DNA from: Ectopseudomonas chengduensis
GTDB lineage: Bacteria; Pseudomonadota; Gammaproteobacteria; Pseudomonadales; Pseudomonadaceae
Reading direction: 5' to 3'
Assembly (NCBI RefSeq): GCF_015712065.1
Contig: NZ_JACFYZ010000003.1
Location: 310,001 to 374,000, forward strand
Length of the DNA stretch: 64,000 nt
Positions 18,214-27,426 of the stretch are shown here, one piece after another; position 1 is the first letter of the stretch; each line of letters starts with the position of its first letter. Under the pieces are notes generated by a model. That model did no database searches and had not been told where the DNA came from. It worked only from the letters and a program-made list of their open reading frames with translations. Position numbers and translations under genes: made by a program.

Positions 18214-19587
18214 ATGCAAATGAAAACAACAAAAAAACTGTGGCAAAGCGGTGTCCTGACCCTGTCTCTGCTGGCGACCGGCGTGATGGCGGCAGTGTCG
18301 CCTGACGAGGCTGCGAAGTTGGGCAACACCCTGACTCCGGTAGGCGCCGAGATGGCAGGCAATGCCGATGGCTCGATCCCGGCCTGGACTGGCGGCCTGC
18401 CGACCAATGCCGGCGCGGTCGATCCGCGTGGCTTTTTGGCCGATCCGTTCGCCAACGAGCAGCCGCTGTTCACCATCACCGCGCAGAACGTCGAGCAGTA
18501 CAAGGACAAGCTGACCCCTGGCCAGATGGCGATGTTCAAGCGCTACCCGGAAAGCTACAGGATGCCGGTCTATCCGACTCACCGTTCGGCCAGCCTGCCG
18601 GCCGCAGTGCTCGAGGCGACCAAGCAGAACGCGGTGAACACCAGGATGGTGGAAGGTGGCAACGGCCTGGAGAACTTCCAGACCGCCAACCCCTTCCCGA
18701 TCCCGCAGAACGGTCTGGAAGCGATCTGGAACCACATCACCCGCTACCGTGGTGGCAGCGTGCGTCGTCTGGTGACCCAGGCGACTCCGCAGGCGAACGG
18801 TTCCTACTCGCTGGTCTACTTCCAGGACGAGTTCACCTTCCGTGATGCGCTGACCGACTTCGATGCGAGCAAGGAAAGCAACGTACTGTTCTACTTCAAG
18901 CAGCGCGTAACCGCTCCGTCGCGTCTGGCCGGTAACGTGCTGCTGGTGCACGAAACCCTCAACCAGGTGAAGGAGCCGCGTCTGGCGTGGCTGTACAACG
19001 CCGGTCAGCGTCGCGTGCGCCGTGCTCCGCAGGTGTCCTACGATGGTCCGGGTACCGCCGCTGACGGCCTGCGTACTTCCGACAACTTCGACATGTACAA
19101 CGGTGCGCCGGATCGCTACGACTGGCAGCTGGTCGGCAAAAAGGAGATCTACATCCCCTACAACGCCTACAAGCTGGACTCGCCGAGCCTGAAGTACTCC
19201 GACATCATCAAGGCCGGCCACATCAACCAGGACCTGACTCGTTACGAGCTGCACCGCGTATGGCACGTGACCGCGACCCTGAAGTCGGGCGAGCGTCACA
19301 TCTACGCCAAGCGTGACTTCTACATCGACGAGGACACCTGGCAAGCCGCTCTGATCGACCACTACGACGGCCGTGGCACCCTGTGGCGTGTAGCTGAGGC
19401 GCATGCCCAGTACTACTACGACAAGCAAGTGCCGTGGTACACCGTGGAAACCCTGTACGACCTGCTGTCCGGTCGCTACCTGGCTCTGGGTATGAAGAAC
19501 GAGGAGAAACAAGCCTACGACTTCAACTACAAGGCCGCTGGCAGCGATTACACCCCGGCTGCTCTGCGTCAGGCTGGCGTTCGCTAA
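18214..19587 (+). CDS. DUF1329 exported protein
   Basis: A 457-residue protein with an N-terminal signal peptide (MQMKTTKKLW...LLATGVMA, cleaved near AAVSPDE). Characteristic family blocks are present: GNADGSIPAWTGG near residue 50, RRAPQVSYDGPG in the middle, and RHIYAKRDFYIDEDTW and GRYLALGMKNE near the end. DUF1329 proteins are periplasmic and predicted to share a LolA/LolB-like fold, so they may bind lipids. It nearly always partners DUF1302, as here, 26 bases downstream. The second ATG (18214) fits the GAGG spacing better than the ATG at 18211. A terminator follows immediately, so the pair is a self-contained unit. Confidence 0.87.
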   Translation: MQMKTTKKLWQSGVLTLSLLATGVMAAVSPDEAAKLGNTLTPVGAEMAGNADGSIPAWTGGLPTNAGAVDPRGFLADPFANEQPLFTITAQNVEQYKDKLTPGQMAMFKRYPESYRMPVYPTHRSASLPAAVLEATKQNAVNTRMVEGGNGLENFQTANPFPIPQNGLEAIWNHITRYRGGSVRRLVTQATPQANGSYSLVYFQDEFTFRDALTDFDASKESNVLFYFKQRVTAPSRLAGNVLLVHETLNQVKEPRLAWLYNAGQRRVRRAPQVSYDGPGTAADGLRTSDNFDMYNGAPDRYDWQLVGKKEIYIPYNAYKLDSPSLKYSDIIKAGHINQDLTRYELHRVWHVTATLKSGERHIYAKRDFYIDEDTWQAALIDHYDGRGTLWRVAEAHAQYYYDKQVPWYTVETLYDLLSGRYLALGMKNEEKQAYDFNYKAAGSDYTPAALRQAGVR

Positions 19588-19610
19588 AACCTGTTTCAGG
19601 CAACACGACG

Positions 19611-19635
19611 AAGCCGGCCTTGTGCCGGCTTTTTC
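19611..19635 (+). terminator. Intrinsic terminator after DUF1329 gene
   Basis: Stem AAGCCGGC / GCCGGCTT with a short loop (CTTGT region) followed by TTTCGTT. It separates the DUF1302-DUF1329 unit from the regulator gene. Confidence 0.85.
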
Positions 19636-19737
19636 GTTACGGACTGTAGCGGGCGCTTCAAATGGCCATTGCAAGTCGCTAGGCTGGGTTCAGATCGAGC
19701 CCGCCGATGCACATAGAAGACTTCCAAGAATAGGCCG

Positions 19738-22479
19738 ATGACTGATCTTTCCCGCTCGCCAGGTTTTCCCTACACGCCGGCCACACCGGTGGAAGCGCGT
19801 TTTTATCGTCCGCCGCTGCCGGCAGGGCATATGCCGCGGCCCAGGCTGTGTGAGCGTCTTGAGGAGGGCCTGCAAGGGCGATTGCTGCTGGTCAGTGCGC
19901 CAGCAGGTTTTGGCAAAAGCTCGCTGGCCATCGAGTTCTGCGAACGACTACCCGATCACTGGCACAGCCTCTGGCTCGGGCTGAGCGAGCGCGATCATGA
20001 TCCGGGGCGCTTTCTCGAGCGTCTCCTGAACGGGCTGCAGCAGCTCTACCCTGGCCTCGGCGAGGAAGCGCTCGGGCTGCTGAAGATGCGCCAGCGCCAC
20101 CAACCCTTCGCATTCGAGCAGTGGCTTGACGGTTTACTCGATGAGCTGACCCAGCAACTCGATGATGGTCAACCGCTGTTGCTGGTGCTGGACGACTACC
20201 ATCTGGCGCAGGGGCCGGTGCTGGATCGTTGTCTGCAATTCTTCCTCAACCATTTACCTCCTGGTGTGCTGCTGTTGGTCACCAGCCGTCAGCGGCCTGA
20301 CTGGCATCTGGCGCGCCTGCGTCTGTCGAGACAGTTGCTGGAGCTCAACGAGCAGGATCTGCGTCTGACGGCTGCCGAGCTCGACGCGCTGTTGGCAAGT
20401 CAGGGCGCGCGTCTCGAGCAGCAGCAGGTCAGCGGGATTCTGCAGCGTAGTGAGGGATGGATCGCTGGTTTACGCCTCTGGCTGTTGGCTGTCGAGGAAC
20501 TGGCGGAAGCTGGCGAGGTGCTTCAACTGCACGGCGGTGAAGGGCTGATCCGTGAATACTTGCTCGAGGAAGTCATCGAGCGGCAGCCCGCCGAGGTCCA
20601 GCAGTTCCTTTATGAAACCGCCTGCATGGAGCGCTTCTGCGCTGAGCTGTGCGATGCGGTTCGTGACAGCCATGACAGCGCCGCGATCATCCGTCATCTG
20701 CAGGCCAATCAGGTGTTTCTGGTGCCGCTCGACGAGCAGGGGCACTGGTTTCGCTATCACCACCTGTTCTCCGACTTGCTCAATGCGCGCTCTGCCGACG
20801 GATTGAGTCGTTCGCACGGTAGCGCCCACCTGCGTGCTTGTCGCTGGTTCACTGCGCAAGGCATGCTGGATGCCGCCATCGAGCAGGCGCTGCTGGCGGG
20901 GCAGGCCGACGTGGCCGCCAGCCTGGTGCAGAACCTGTCCGAGGAGCAGATGCTGGCGGAACAGAACATCGCCATGCTGCTGCGCTGGAAAACCAATCTG
21001 CCGGACGATCTGCTGGCCAGCACACCACGACTGATCATGCTCTATGGCTGGGCACTGGCATTGGCCTGCCAGCTGGATGCCGCCCAGGAGTTGCTCGATC
21101 AGCTCGCACGCTTCCTGCCGGCTGCCGAGCCTGCCACTCAGCGCAGCCTGCTGGCGCAATGGCAGGCGCTCGATGGGGTCATCGCCCGTGGCCGTGGCGA
21201 TGGTGTGCGTGCCGAACTGCAATGCAGCGAGGCCTTGGCCGGTTTACCGGCGGAGCGTTATGGCCCGCACTTCATGTGCCTGTCGACGTTGTCCAACCTG
21301 GCCATGGTGCGTGGCGATCTGTGGCGTGCGCGTGGACTGAACCGCGACGCCCTGGAGCTGGCGCAGCGTATCGACAACCCTCTGCTCGAGGCGCTTGCCC
21401 ACTACGAGCGTGCCCGCGTGCTGCAGGCCCGTGGTGAGGTGCTGCGCGCGCAAGAGGAGGTGCATCAGGGATTGTTGCTGGTGCAGCGTTTGCCGGCACA
21501 GCGTAGTTACTCGGTGCGGGCGCGGTTGACGATTTATGAGGGCTATCTGCTCAGTTTGCGTCTGCAGCCTCAGGCCGTGGAGCGCTTACGAGTGGGGATT
21601 GCCGAAGCCAGGGCTTGCCGCGACGTCGGTGCGTTGATTGGCTATTGCGTGCTGGCCAGCCTGGAAGGGCGTGATGGACGGCCAGCCGAGGCGTTTGCTC
21701 TGCTGGGTGAGGCCGAACGCTTGATGCATGTCTGGGATGTGCCGGCGATCTATTACCTGGCGATGATCACGCTGATCAAGTGTGAGCTGTGGCTGCGGCA
21801 AGGGCAGGTGGAGTTGGCTGCCGCCTGGCTGCCTCAGTTGGCGGAAACCTATGGTGAGCAGGGGCGGGCACTGGCGCCGGAGTTTCACCCGCAGCTGGCG
21901 TTGCATATCGATCTGCAGCAGGCAGCGCTGGAGCGTTTGCAGGGCGAGCTGGAGCATGCGGAGCGCCGTCTGCGTGCGTTGCAGCAGCGTGCACAGGGGC
22001 TGGGCGGTCAATTGGTCGGCCTGGCGGCGCAGGCGCAGCTCGCCCAGTTACTGAAGCAGACCGGGCGAGAGCGGGAGGCGCAGCAGCAGCTCGACAGTTG
22101 CCTGGATCTCGCTCAGGGCGGTGCGCTGCTGCCTTTCATCGAGCTGTTACAGCATCAGCCGCGCTGGCTGCGCGAGCGTCTGCAGTTGCGTCCGCCGTGT
22201 CCGCTGCGCGACGCGCTGCTCGCGCAGTTGCCAGGCAGCGGGGATTCGGACGAGGAGGTGGTCGTAGAGGCGGGCGGCCTGACGGAAAAACTCAGTGGCC
22301 GCGAGTTGGCCGTGCTGCAGTTGATCGCGCGTGGCTGTTCCAATCAGGAGATCAGCGAGCGTCTGTTCATCTCCTTGCACACGGTCAAGACCCACGCCCG
22401 TCACATCAACAGCAAACTTGGCGTCGAGCGGCGTACTCAGGCGGTGGCGCGGGCCAAGGGCCTCGGTCTACTGCGCTGA
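19738..22479 (+). CDS. MalT-like LuxR-family transcriptional regulator
   Basis: A 913-residue ATP-dependent activator of the MalT/LAL type. It has an N-terminal NTPase with Walker A APAGFGKSS (54-62) and Walker B LLLVLDDYH (Asp152-Asp153). A long helical-repeat region (about 350-830) follows, which in MalT-type proteins is the ligand-sensing domain. The C-terminal LuxR helix-turn-helix spans about 848-912 (LSGRELAVLQLIARG, then NQEISERLFISLHTVKTH). It sits directly downstream of the acyl-CoA ligase, DUF1302 and DUF1329 genes and upstream of the hydrolase gene on the same strand, so it probably activates this module. The inducer is unknown, perhaps an acyl compound. Confidence 0.9.
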   Translation: MTDLSRSPGFPYTPATPVEARFYRPPLPAGHMPRPRLCERLEEGLQGRLLLVSAPAGFGKSSLAIEFCERLPDHWHSLWLGLSERDHDPGRFLERLLNGLQQLYPGLGEEALGLLKMRQRHQPFAFEQWLDGLLDELTQQLDDGQPLLLVLDDYHLAQGPVLDRCLQFFLNHLPPGVLLLVTSRQRPDWHLARLRLSRQLLELNEQDLRLTAAELDALLASQGARLEQQQVSGILQRSEGWIAGLRLWLLAVEELAEAGEVLQLHGGEGLIREYLLEEVIERQPAEVQQFLYETACMERFCAELCDAVRDSHDSAAIIRHLQANQVFLVPLDEQGHWFRYHHLFSDLLNARSADGLSRSHGSAHLRACRWFTAQGMLDAAIEQALLAGQADVAASLVQNLSEEQMLAEQNIAMLLRWKTNLPDDLLASTPRLIMLYGWALALACQLDAAQELLDQLARFLPAAEPATQRSLLAQWQALDGVIARGRGDGVRAELQCSEALAGLPAERYGPHFMCLSTLSNLAMVRGDLWRARGLNRDALELAQRIDNPLLEALAHYERARVLQARGEVLRAQEEVHQGLLLVQRLPAQRSYSVRARLTIYEGYLLSLRLQPQAVERLRVGIAEARACRDVGALIGYCVLASLEGRDGRPAEAFALLGEAERLMHVWDVPAIYYLAMITLIKCELWLRQGQVELAAAWLPQLAETYGEQGRALAPEFHPQLALHIDLQQAALERLQGELEHAERRLRALQQRAQGLGGQLVGLAAQAQLAQLLKQTGREREAQQQLDSCLDLAQGGALLPFIELLQHQPRWLRERLQLRPPCPLRDALLAQLPGSGDSDEEVVVEAGGLTEKLSGRELAVLQLIARGCSNQEISERLFISLHTVKTHARHINSKLGVERRTQAVARAKGLGLLR

Positions 22480-22596
22480 TCTGGGCGTTGCAGCAGCCGA
22501 TCAAGACGGTGCTTGGCTCAACCTAGGTTGGGCGGTGTTTGGCGCCTACTCATGCTCTGATCGCGGATACCTACTGCAAGTGTCGAGGTATCGCGC

Positions 22597-23538
22597 ATGT
22601 CTGCCAATAGACTGTCTCTGCAACCGCCGTTGGCTGCAGGCTTCGCCCGTCTGGGCTTCGGGCCTCTGCCGCTGGAGCGCCTGAAATCGCGTTATGGCAA
22701 TGCTGCTCAGGGTTCTCGCTATGTCGAGATTGACGGCTTCAATGTCCATTACCGTGACGAAGGCAGCCGTGACAAACCGGCGTTGCTACTGATCCACGGC
22801 GTGGTCGCTTCGCTGCACACCTGGGACGGGTGGGTGCAGGCTTTCGCCCCGCATTACCGCATCATCCGCTTCGACGTTCCGGGGTTCGGCCTCACCGGTC
22901 CGGCGCGCGACGGCGTCTATTCGGTCGAGCGCATGATGCACGTGCTTGGCCAACTGCTCGATTACCTGCAGGTGGACAAGGCGGATATCGCCGGCAACTC
23001 CCTTGGTGGCTATATCGCCTGGAACTTCGCCCTGGCTCAGCCGCAGCGCGTCGGCAAGCTGGTGCTGATCGACCCGGCCGGTTATCCCATGCACAAGGTG
23101 CCGTGGATGATCGCTGCGGCCGCGCTGCCCGGTGCGACTGTCGCCATGCCGATGTGGATGCCGCGCGCCTTGATCGCCCAGGGCATCAAGGAGGTCTACG
23201 GTGAGCCGGGGCGAATCAAGCCAGGTGTGGTCGAGCGCTACTACGACCTGTCGCGACGCCCGGGTAACCGCCGCGGCATGATGGAGATCTTCCGCGTGCT
23301 GCTCAAGGTCAACAAGGAGGAGCTGCACACGACGCCAGAGCGGGTTGCGCTGATCAAGGCGCCGACCCTGCTCATATGGGGCGATCGCGATCGCTGGATC
23401 TCACCCAAACATGTGCCGCATTGGCAGCGTGATCTGCCAGGTGTTCAGGTCAGGGTCTATCCGGGTGTCGGGCATATTCCCATGGAAGAAATTCCCGAGC
23501 AGAGCGCGGCCGATGCAATGAGATTTCTGCTGGGTTGA
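22597..23538 (+). CDS. Alpha/beta hydrolase
   Basis: A 313-residue alpha/beta-fold hydrolase. The oxyanion strand and loop are LLLIHGVVAS, the nucleophile elbow is GNSLGG (Ser about 135), the acid is in LIWGDRDRWIS and the catalytic His in GVGHIPMEE near residue 295. A cap region lies between about 165 and 235. There is no signal peptide, so it is cytoplasmic. The closest appearance is to esterase/C-C hydrolase-type enzymes; the substrate is unknown. The start has GAGG upstream. It follows the MalT-like regulator by 117 bases and could belong to the same regulon, supplying fatty acids to the ligase from esters; this is inference. Confidence 0.85.
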   Translation: MSANRLSLQPPLAAGFARLGFGPLPLERLKSRYGNAAQGSRYVEIDGFNVHYRDEGSRDKPALLLIHGVVASLHTWDGWVQAFAPHYRIIRFDVPGFGLTGPARDGVYSVERMMHVLGQLLDYLQVDKADIAGNSLGGYIAWNFALAQPQRVGKLVLIDPAGYPMHKVPWMIAAAALPGATVAMPMWMPRALIAQGIKEVYGEPGRIKPGVVERYYDLSRRPGNRRGMMEIFRVLLKVNKEELHTTPERVALIKAPTLLIWGDRDRWISPKHVPHWQRDLPGVQVRVYPGVGHIPMEEIPEQSAADAMRFLLG

Positions 23539-23576
23539 GTTTGCCCTGGAAAGGCCCAGAGAAAATCCGGGCCACG

Positions 23577-23798
23577 AAACAAGCCCGGACAGATTCCGTA
23601 ATGCTGTTCACTTAAGAAACGGTCGAGCTCGATCAGTCCCCTCGCCCCTCCGGGGAGAGGGTTAGGGAGAGGGGGAAACTGGCAGTTTTGCGGTGTTTTC
23701 TGCCCTCTCCCCCAGCCCCTCTCCCATAAATGGGAGAGGGGAGCCAAACGTGTGCAACCTTAAGTGAACAGGATTACGGACAGATTCCGGGCTTGTTT
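23577..23798. mobile_element. MITE-like inverted-repeat element, non-coding
   Basis: A 222-bp element bounded by 40-bp near-perfect inverted repeats (23577-23616 and 23759-23798). Each begins AAACAAGCCCGGA at its outer end and finishes CTGTTCACTTAAG at its inner end. A 7-bp internal block (ACAGATT) is in the same orientation in both arms instead of inverted. The interior carries GGGAGAGGG-type purine tracts answered by CCCTCTCCC tracts, giving a long secondary hairpin. It encodes no protein. No clear target-site duplication was found. It resembles repeated non-autonomous elements of pseudomonads. Confidence 0.65.
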
Positions 23799-23822
23799 GT
23801 ATTACGTGGCAGGTGCCGCGTT

Positions 23823-24668
23823 TCAGGCGGCTCCGGCCTGAATCAGCGGGGGACCGTCAAACTCCTCGCGAGTGGCGTACAGCAGATCCAGGTTGTTGTG
23901 CTTCCAGGGATGGAAGCCGTCCTTGAAGAAGTCCAGATACGTGCTGATCAGCGGGCGGAACACGCCTTCCTTGCCCCACATCCAGCGGATGCCGTCGCGC
24001 CACACGCGCCAGTTCCACAACAGGCCGTCCACTTTGAGCATGTGCGCCAGGCCGCGCGTAGTGTCGAGCACGAAGAAGAAGGTGCCCATGAGCATCGCCC
24101 GGCGCAGCAGCTTGCGGCTGCCGCATACCTGGTTGTAAACGTCGAAAGCCACCGCCTTGTGCTCGGTCTCCTCGAGCGCATGCCAACGCCACAGGCGAGC
24201 CAAGGCCGGGTGAGCGTCGGCCATGTACGCGTCATTTCTCAGCAAGCCATCTGCCATGATCGCGGTGATGTGTTCCAGCGCCGCGGTCGCGGCCAGCTGG
24301 CGTTGTGGTGAGAACTTCTTCTGGGTGTAGCGGATGCGCGTCCGGGCGCGTTTCTCGATGCGCTCGACGTCGTAACCCAGGTCACGCAGGCGCTGGCTGT
24401 ACTCGAGATGCTCACGGCTGTGATGGCCTTCCTGGCCGATGAAGCCGCGAATCTGTTCATTGAGCACCGGGTCGTCGATGCGGTCGCGGAACTGGCGCAC
24501 CGAATCGATGAAGAACCGCTCGCCATCGGGAAACAACACCGACATGGCATCGAACAAATGGGTCTTGAAGGCGTCGCCGCCGTTCCAGTGGCGCGGCAGC
24601 GGGTTGGGCAGATCGAAATCCATGTGCCTGGGACGAATCTGCAATCCTTCCGGTGTAGTGCTGGCCAT
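23823..24668 (-). CDS. PF10118-family putative metal-dependent hydrolase
   Basis: A 281-residue soluble protein of the 'predicted metal-dependent hydrolase' family PF10118. Family features include RHWNGGDAFKTHLFDAMSVLFPDGE near the N-terminus, IRGFIGQEGHHSREH, an EHITA segment, and HALEETEHKAVAFDVY in the middle. The arrangement of Glu and His pairs on helices resembles ferritin-like di-iron proteins, an inference. The start has GGAG five bases upstream. It is divergent from an AraC-type regulator (start 24882) across 213 bases, and that regulator probably controls it. The reaction is unknown. Confidence 0.8.
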   Translation of the reverse strand: MASTTPEGLQIRPRHMDFDLPNPLPRHWNGGDAFKTHLFDAMSVLFPDGERFFIDSVRQFRDRIDDPVLNEQIRGFIGQEGHHSREHLEYSQRLRDLGYDVERIEKRARTRIRYTQKKFSPQRQLAATAALEHITAIMADGLLRNDAYMADAHPALARLWRWHALEETEHKAVAFDVYNQVCGSRKLLRRAMLMGTFFFVLDTTRGLAHMLKVDGLLWNWRVWRDGIRWMWGKEGVFRPLISTYLDFFKDGFHPWKHNNLDLLYATREEFDGPPLIQAGAA

Positions 24669-24881
24669 GAGAACTCCATTGCGCTATTTGACTGGTTCCC
24701 ACTATGGGCGTCATGCACCGCTAGGCACAGGTTCGTAACAGCCAAGGTGACAGTCATATCCGGCCAGTGCGTTTTTCCGGCAGAAAGTTGGGGCAGCAGC
24801 AGGGCAGCGAGCATGGATTCGCTGAGCTAAGGTTCGCAATCGGGAAGGTCATTTGCGGCCAGTCGCCAGAACAACGAACTC

Positions 24882-25904
24882 ATGAAACAAACTCTCAATT
24901 TCACCGCCGAACTGGTTCCCGTTGCCTATGCCGAGGCATTGCTGGCGCTGGCCGAAGAGCTCGGTCTGGCACGTACCGAACTGTTTGCCGCCGCGCGCGT
25001 ACGCCCAGAAGTGCTTGGCAGTCCCAACGCCCGCCTGTCCTTTATCGATTTTCACCATCTGACTCAGGCTGCGTTGGAGCGGTGCGGCGAACCTGCGCTT
25101 GGCCTGGTGCTGGGCCAGCGCCTGAACGTCTCCACCCACGGCATTCTTGGCTACGCGGTGCTGTCCAGCGCCAATTTGGGCAAGGCGCTGCAGTTCGCCC
25201 TGAAGTACTATCGCGTGCTCGGTCTGTCCTTCGAACTGGAGCTGGTGGAGCAGGGCGAGGACATGGAATTACGCGCCGTCGAGTCCTTCCCCATGGGGCC
25301 GCAATCGCGCTTTACCGCCGAAGGCCTGCTGACCAGCATCCATACCATTGCGCGCTTTCTCCTGGGGGAAGAGTTGCAGGGCTTGGCCGTCGGCTTCGCT
25401 CATCCTGCGCCGGACTACGCCGAGCGCTATGTCGAGGTGTTCGGGGTGGCCGCACAGTTCGAACAGCCCTTTCATTGGCTGCGCTTGCCCCAGCACTACC
25501 TGCAACGGCCGATGGCACTGGCCAACCCGGCCACGGTACAGATGTGCGAGCAACAGTGCGAAGCGCTGCTGGCCAGTCTCGATGTGCAGGACGGCCTGCT
25601 CACACGGGTGCGACGCCTGTTGTTGGCGCGCCCCGGCGATTTTCCCGATCTTGAAAGCGCCGCCAGCGCCCTGCACACCAGCGGCCGTAGCCTGCGCCGG
25701 CACCTGACGCAGATGGGTACCAGCTACCAGCAGGTGCTCGACGACGTGCGCAAGCGCCTGGCCCTGCAGTACCTGACCACCACGCATTTGCCGCTGTATG
25801 AAATCGCCCAGTTGCTGGGTTTCAGCGACCCGTCCAACTTCCGCCGTGCATTCCGCAAATGGACCGGTAAACTGCCCGGCGATTACCGAAATGAGGTGCC
25901 CTGA
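24882..25904 (+). CDS. AraC-family transcriptional regulator
   Basis: A 340-residue regulator. The N-terminal 200 residues match the 'arabinose-binding' type sensor domain seen in OruR/ArgR-like and lipid-responsive AraC regulators (SFIDFHHLTQAAL, GILGYAVLSS, FAHPAPDYAERY). The C-terminal DNA-binding domain (about 240-338) has two helix-turn-helix units; the second is LYEIAQLLGFSDPSNFRRAFRKWTG. It shares one base (TGATG) with the following MBL hydrolase gene, so the two are coupled. It is divergent from the PF10118 gene, a likely target. The inducer is unknown. Confidence 0.88.
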   Translation: MKQTLNFTAELVPVAYAEALLALAEELGLARTELFAAARVRPEVLGSPNARLSFIDFHHLTQAALERCGEPALGLVLGQRLNVSTHGILGYAVLSSANLGKALQFALKYYRVLGLSFELELVEQGEDMELRAVESFPMGPQSRFTAEGLLTSIHTIARFLLGEELQGLAVGFAHPAPDYAERYVEVFGVAAQFEQPFHWLRLPQHYLQRPMALANPATVQMCEQQCEALLASLDVQDGLLTRVRRLLLARPGDFPDLESAASALHTSGRSLRRHLTQMGTSYQQVLDDVRKRLALQYLTTTHLPLYEIAQLLGFSDPSNFRRAFRKWTGKLPGDYRNEVP

Positions 25905-26551
25905 TGAGCTCTGTCGAACGCCCCGCCTTGATCCGCGAAACCTTCCCAGTAGGCCCTTTGCAGTGCAACTGCACCATCATCGGCGACCCGATTACCAAGA
26001 AGGCCATCGTGGTCGATCCGGGTGGCAATCCCGATCTGATCATGGCGCGTCTGGAGGCTCATGGCCTCAAGGTGGTGAGCATCATCCACACCCATGCGCA
26101 CCTCGATCACTTCCTTGCCTCGGGGCAGATGAAGGAGAAAACCGGTGCCACGCTGCACCTGCACAAGGAGGATCAGTTCCTCTGGGACAATCTGGAGATG
26201 CAGTGCAGCATGTTCGGCGTGCCTTACACGCCGGTGCCGGCGCCAGACAAATGGCTGGCCGATGACGAGGAGCTGGCCTGCGGCTGCGGCGTGGCCTTGC
26301 ATACGCCAGGGCACACGCCGGGTTCGATGAGCTTCTGGTTCGAGGACGCCAAGCTGCTGATCGCCGGCGACACCCTGTTCCGACGGGGTATCGGGCGTAC
26401 CGACCTTTGGGGAGGTGATTACGCGACCATTGAGCGTTCGATCAAGCAGCGCCTGTACAGCCTCGACGAGGAGGCCACCGTGGTCACCGGCCATGGCCCG
26501 GATACTCGTCTTGGCGACGAAATGCGTGAGAACCCCTTTATTCGTGCGTGA
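25904..26551 (+). CDS. MBL-fold hydrolase, glyoxalase II-like
   Basis: A 215-residue metallo-beta-lactamase-fold enzyme. The metal-binding motif HTHAHLDH lies near residues 63-70, with further ligands in HTPGHTPGS, the Asp of LLIAGDTLF and the His of VVTGHGPDT. It resembles the YcbL-type hydroxyacylglutathione hydrolases, which hydrolyse S-lactoylglutathione and related thioesters. The C-terminal substrate-binding domain of classic GloB is absent, so it may act on other thioesters. The start overlaps the stop of the AraC-type gene by one base. Confidence 0.85.
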   Translation: MSSVERPALIRETFPVGPLQCNCTIIGDPITKKAIVVDPGGNPDLIMARLEAHGLKVVSIIHTHAHLDHFLASGQMKEKTGATLHLHKEDQFLWDNLEMQCSMFGVPYTPVPAPDKWLADDEELACGCGVALHTPGHTPGSMSFWFEDAKLLIAGDTLFRRGIGRTDLWGGDYATIERSIKQRLYSLDEEATVVTGHGPDTRLGDEMRENPFIRA

Positions 26552-26615
26552 CAGGGCACTAATGGCCGAGCTGGAACTCAAAGAGCCATCATCCACCGTT
26601 CATGGAGATTACTTC

Positions 26616-27284
26616 ATGTTCCGCCTGCCCGTTATTGCCCTTTGCTCCTCTGCGCTGCTGCTTGGCGGTTGCGCCTCGCAGAACCCCTACGATCAGAGCG
26701 CACCGAGCTCCAACCGCACCGCCACCTACGGTGGTATCGGGGCGCTGGCCGGCGCGGCTGCCGGTGCGCTGATCAACCATGACAACCGCGGCAAGGGCGC
26801 GCTGATCGGCGCGGCCGTGGCTGGTGCCGCAGCGGCAGGTTATGGCTACTATGCCGACAAGCAGGAAGAGGAACTGCGCCGCAGCATGCAGGGCACCGGC
26901 GTCGAGGTGCAGCGCCAAGGCGATGTGATTCAGTTGATCATGCCCGGCAACATAACCTTCGCTACCGACTCGGCACAGATCGCCAGCAGTTTCTATCAGC
27001 CGCTGAACAACCTGGCCAATTCCTTCCGCCAGTACAACCAGAACAGCATCGAGGTTGTCGGGCATACCGACAGCACCGGCTCGCATAGCCACAACATGGG
27101 GCTGTCGCAGCGTCGCGCGCAAAGCGTGGCCGACTATCTGCTGGCGCAGGGTGTCGACTCCAGTCGCTTGAGTACCCGTGGTATGGGGCCGGATCAGCCG
27201 GTGGCCAGCAACGCCACCGCTGAAGGCCGTGCGCAGAATCGCCGTGTCGAAGTGACACTGCGACCGCTGCCAGGTGTGCAGTAA
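26616..27284 (+). CDS. OmpA-like glycine-zipper lipoprotein (first copy)
   Basis: A 222-residue outer-membrane lipoprotein with the acylated Cys19 in LGGC. A glycine-zipper pair of helices (YGGIGALAGAAAGALI, then [15 protein letters not shown]) spans about residues 38-75. The C-terminal OmpA domain (about 105-220) binds peptidoglycan and shows VVGHTDSTG and [12 protein letters not shown]. It matches the YiaD type. The ATG has GGAG eight bases upstream. A closely similar second copy follows after 142 bases, so the pair came from tandem duplication. Role: linking or stabilising the envelope, by analogy. Confidence 0.85.
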   Translation: MFRLPVIALCSSALLLGGCASQNPYDQSAPSSNRTATYGGIGALAGAAAGALINHDNRGKGALIGAAVAGAAAAGYGYYADKQEEELRRSMQGTGVEVQRQGDVIQLIMPGNITFATDSAQIASSFYQPLNNLANSFRQYNQNSIEVVGHTDSTGSHSHNMGLSQRRAQSVADYLLAQGVDSSRLSTRGMGPDQPVASNATAEGRAQNRRVEVTLRPLPGVQ

Positions 27285-27426
27285 GGTGCGTATCGGGCCG
27301 ATCTGCTCTGCGTCGCAGTTCTGATAGCCCCAGGCTGATAAGCTTGGGCGGAACTTCACCGCGCCTTGGCGGTTCGAAGGCTGCGGCATGTCTGCCCGAT
27401 ACCAGAAGAAATCCTAAGGAAAGTTT

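Noticed and set aside
16163..19674. Minus-strand frames of 612 and 496 codons opposite the DUF1302 and DUF1329 genes
   Set aside because: Shadows; the plus-strand genes have signal peptides, family blocks and ribosome binding sites.
23640..23745. Repeated CCCTCTCCC tracts that might look like a CRISPR array
   Set aside because: The tracts are inverted rather than direct repeats with no constant spacing; they belong to the MITE-like element.
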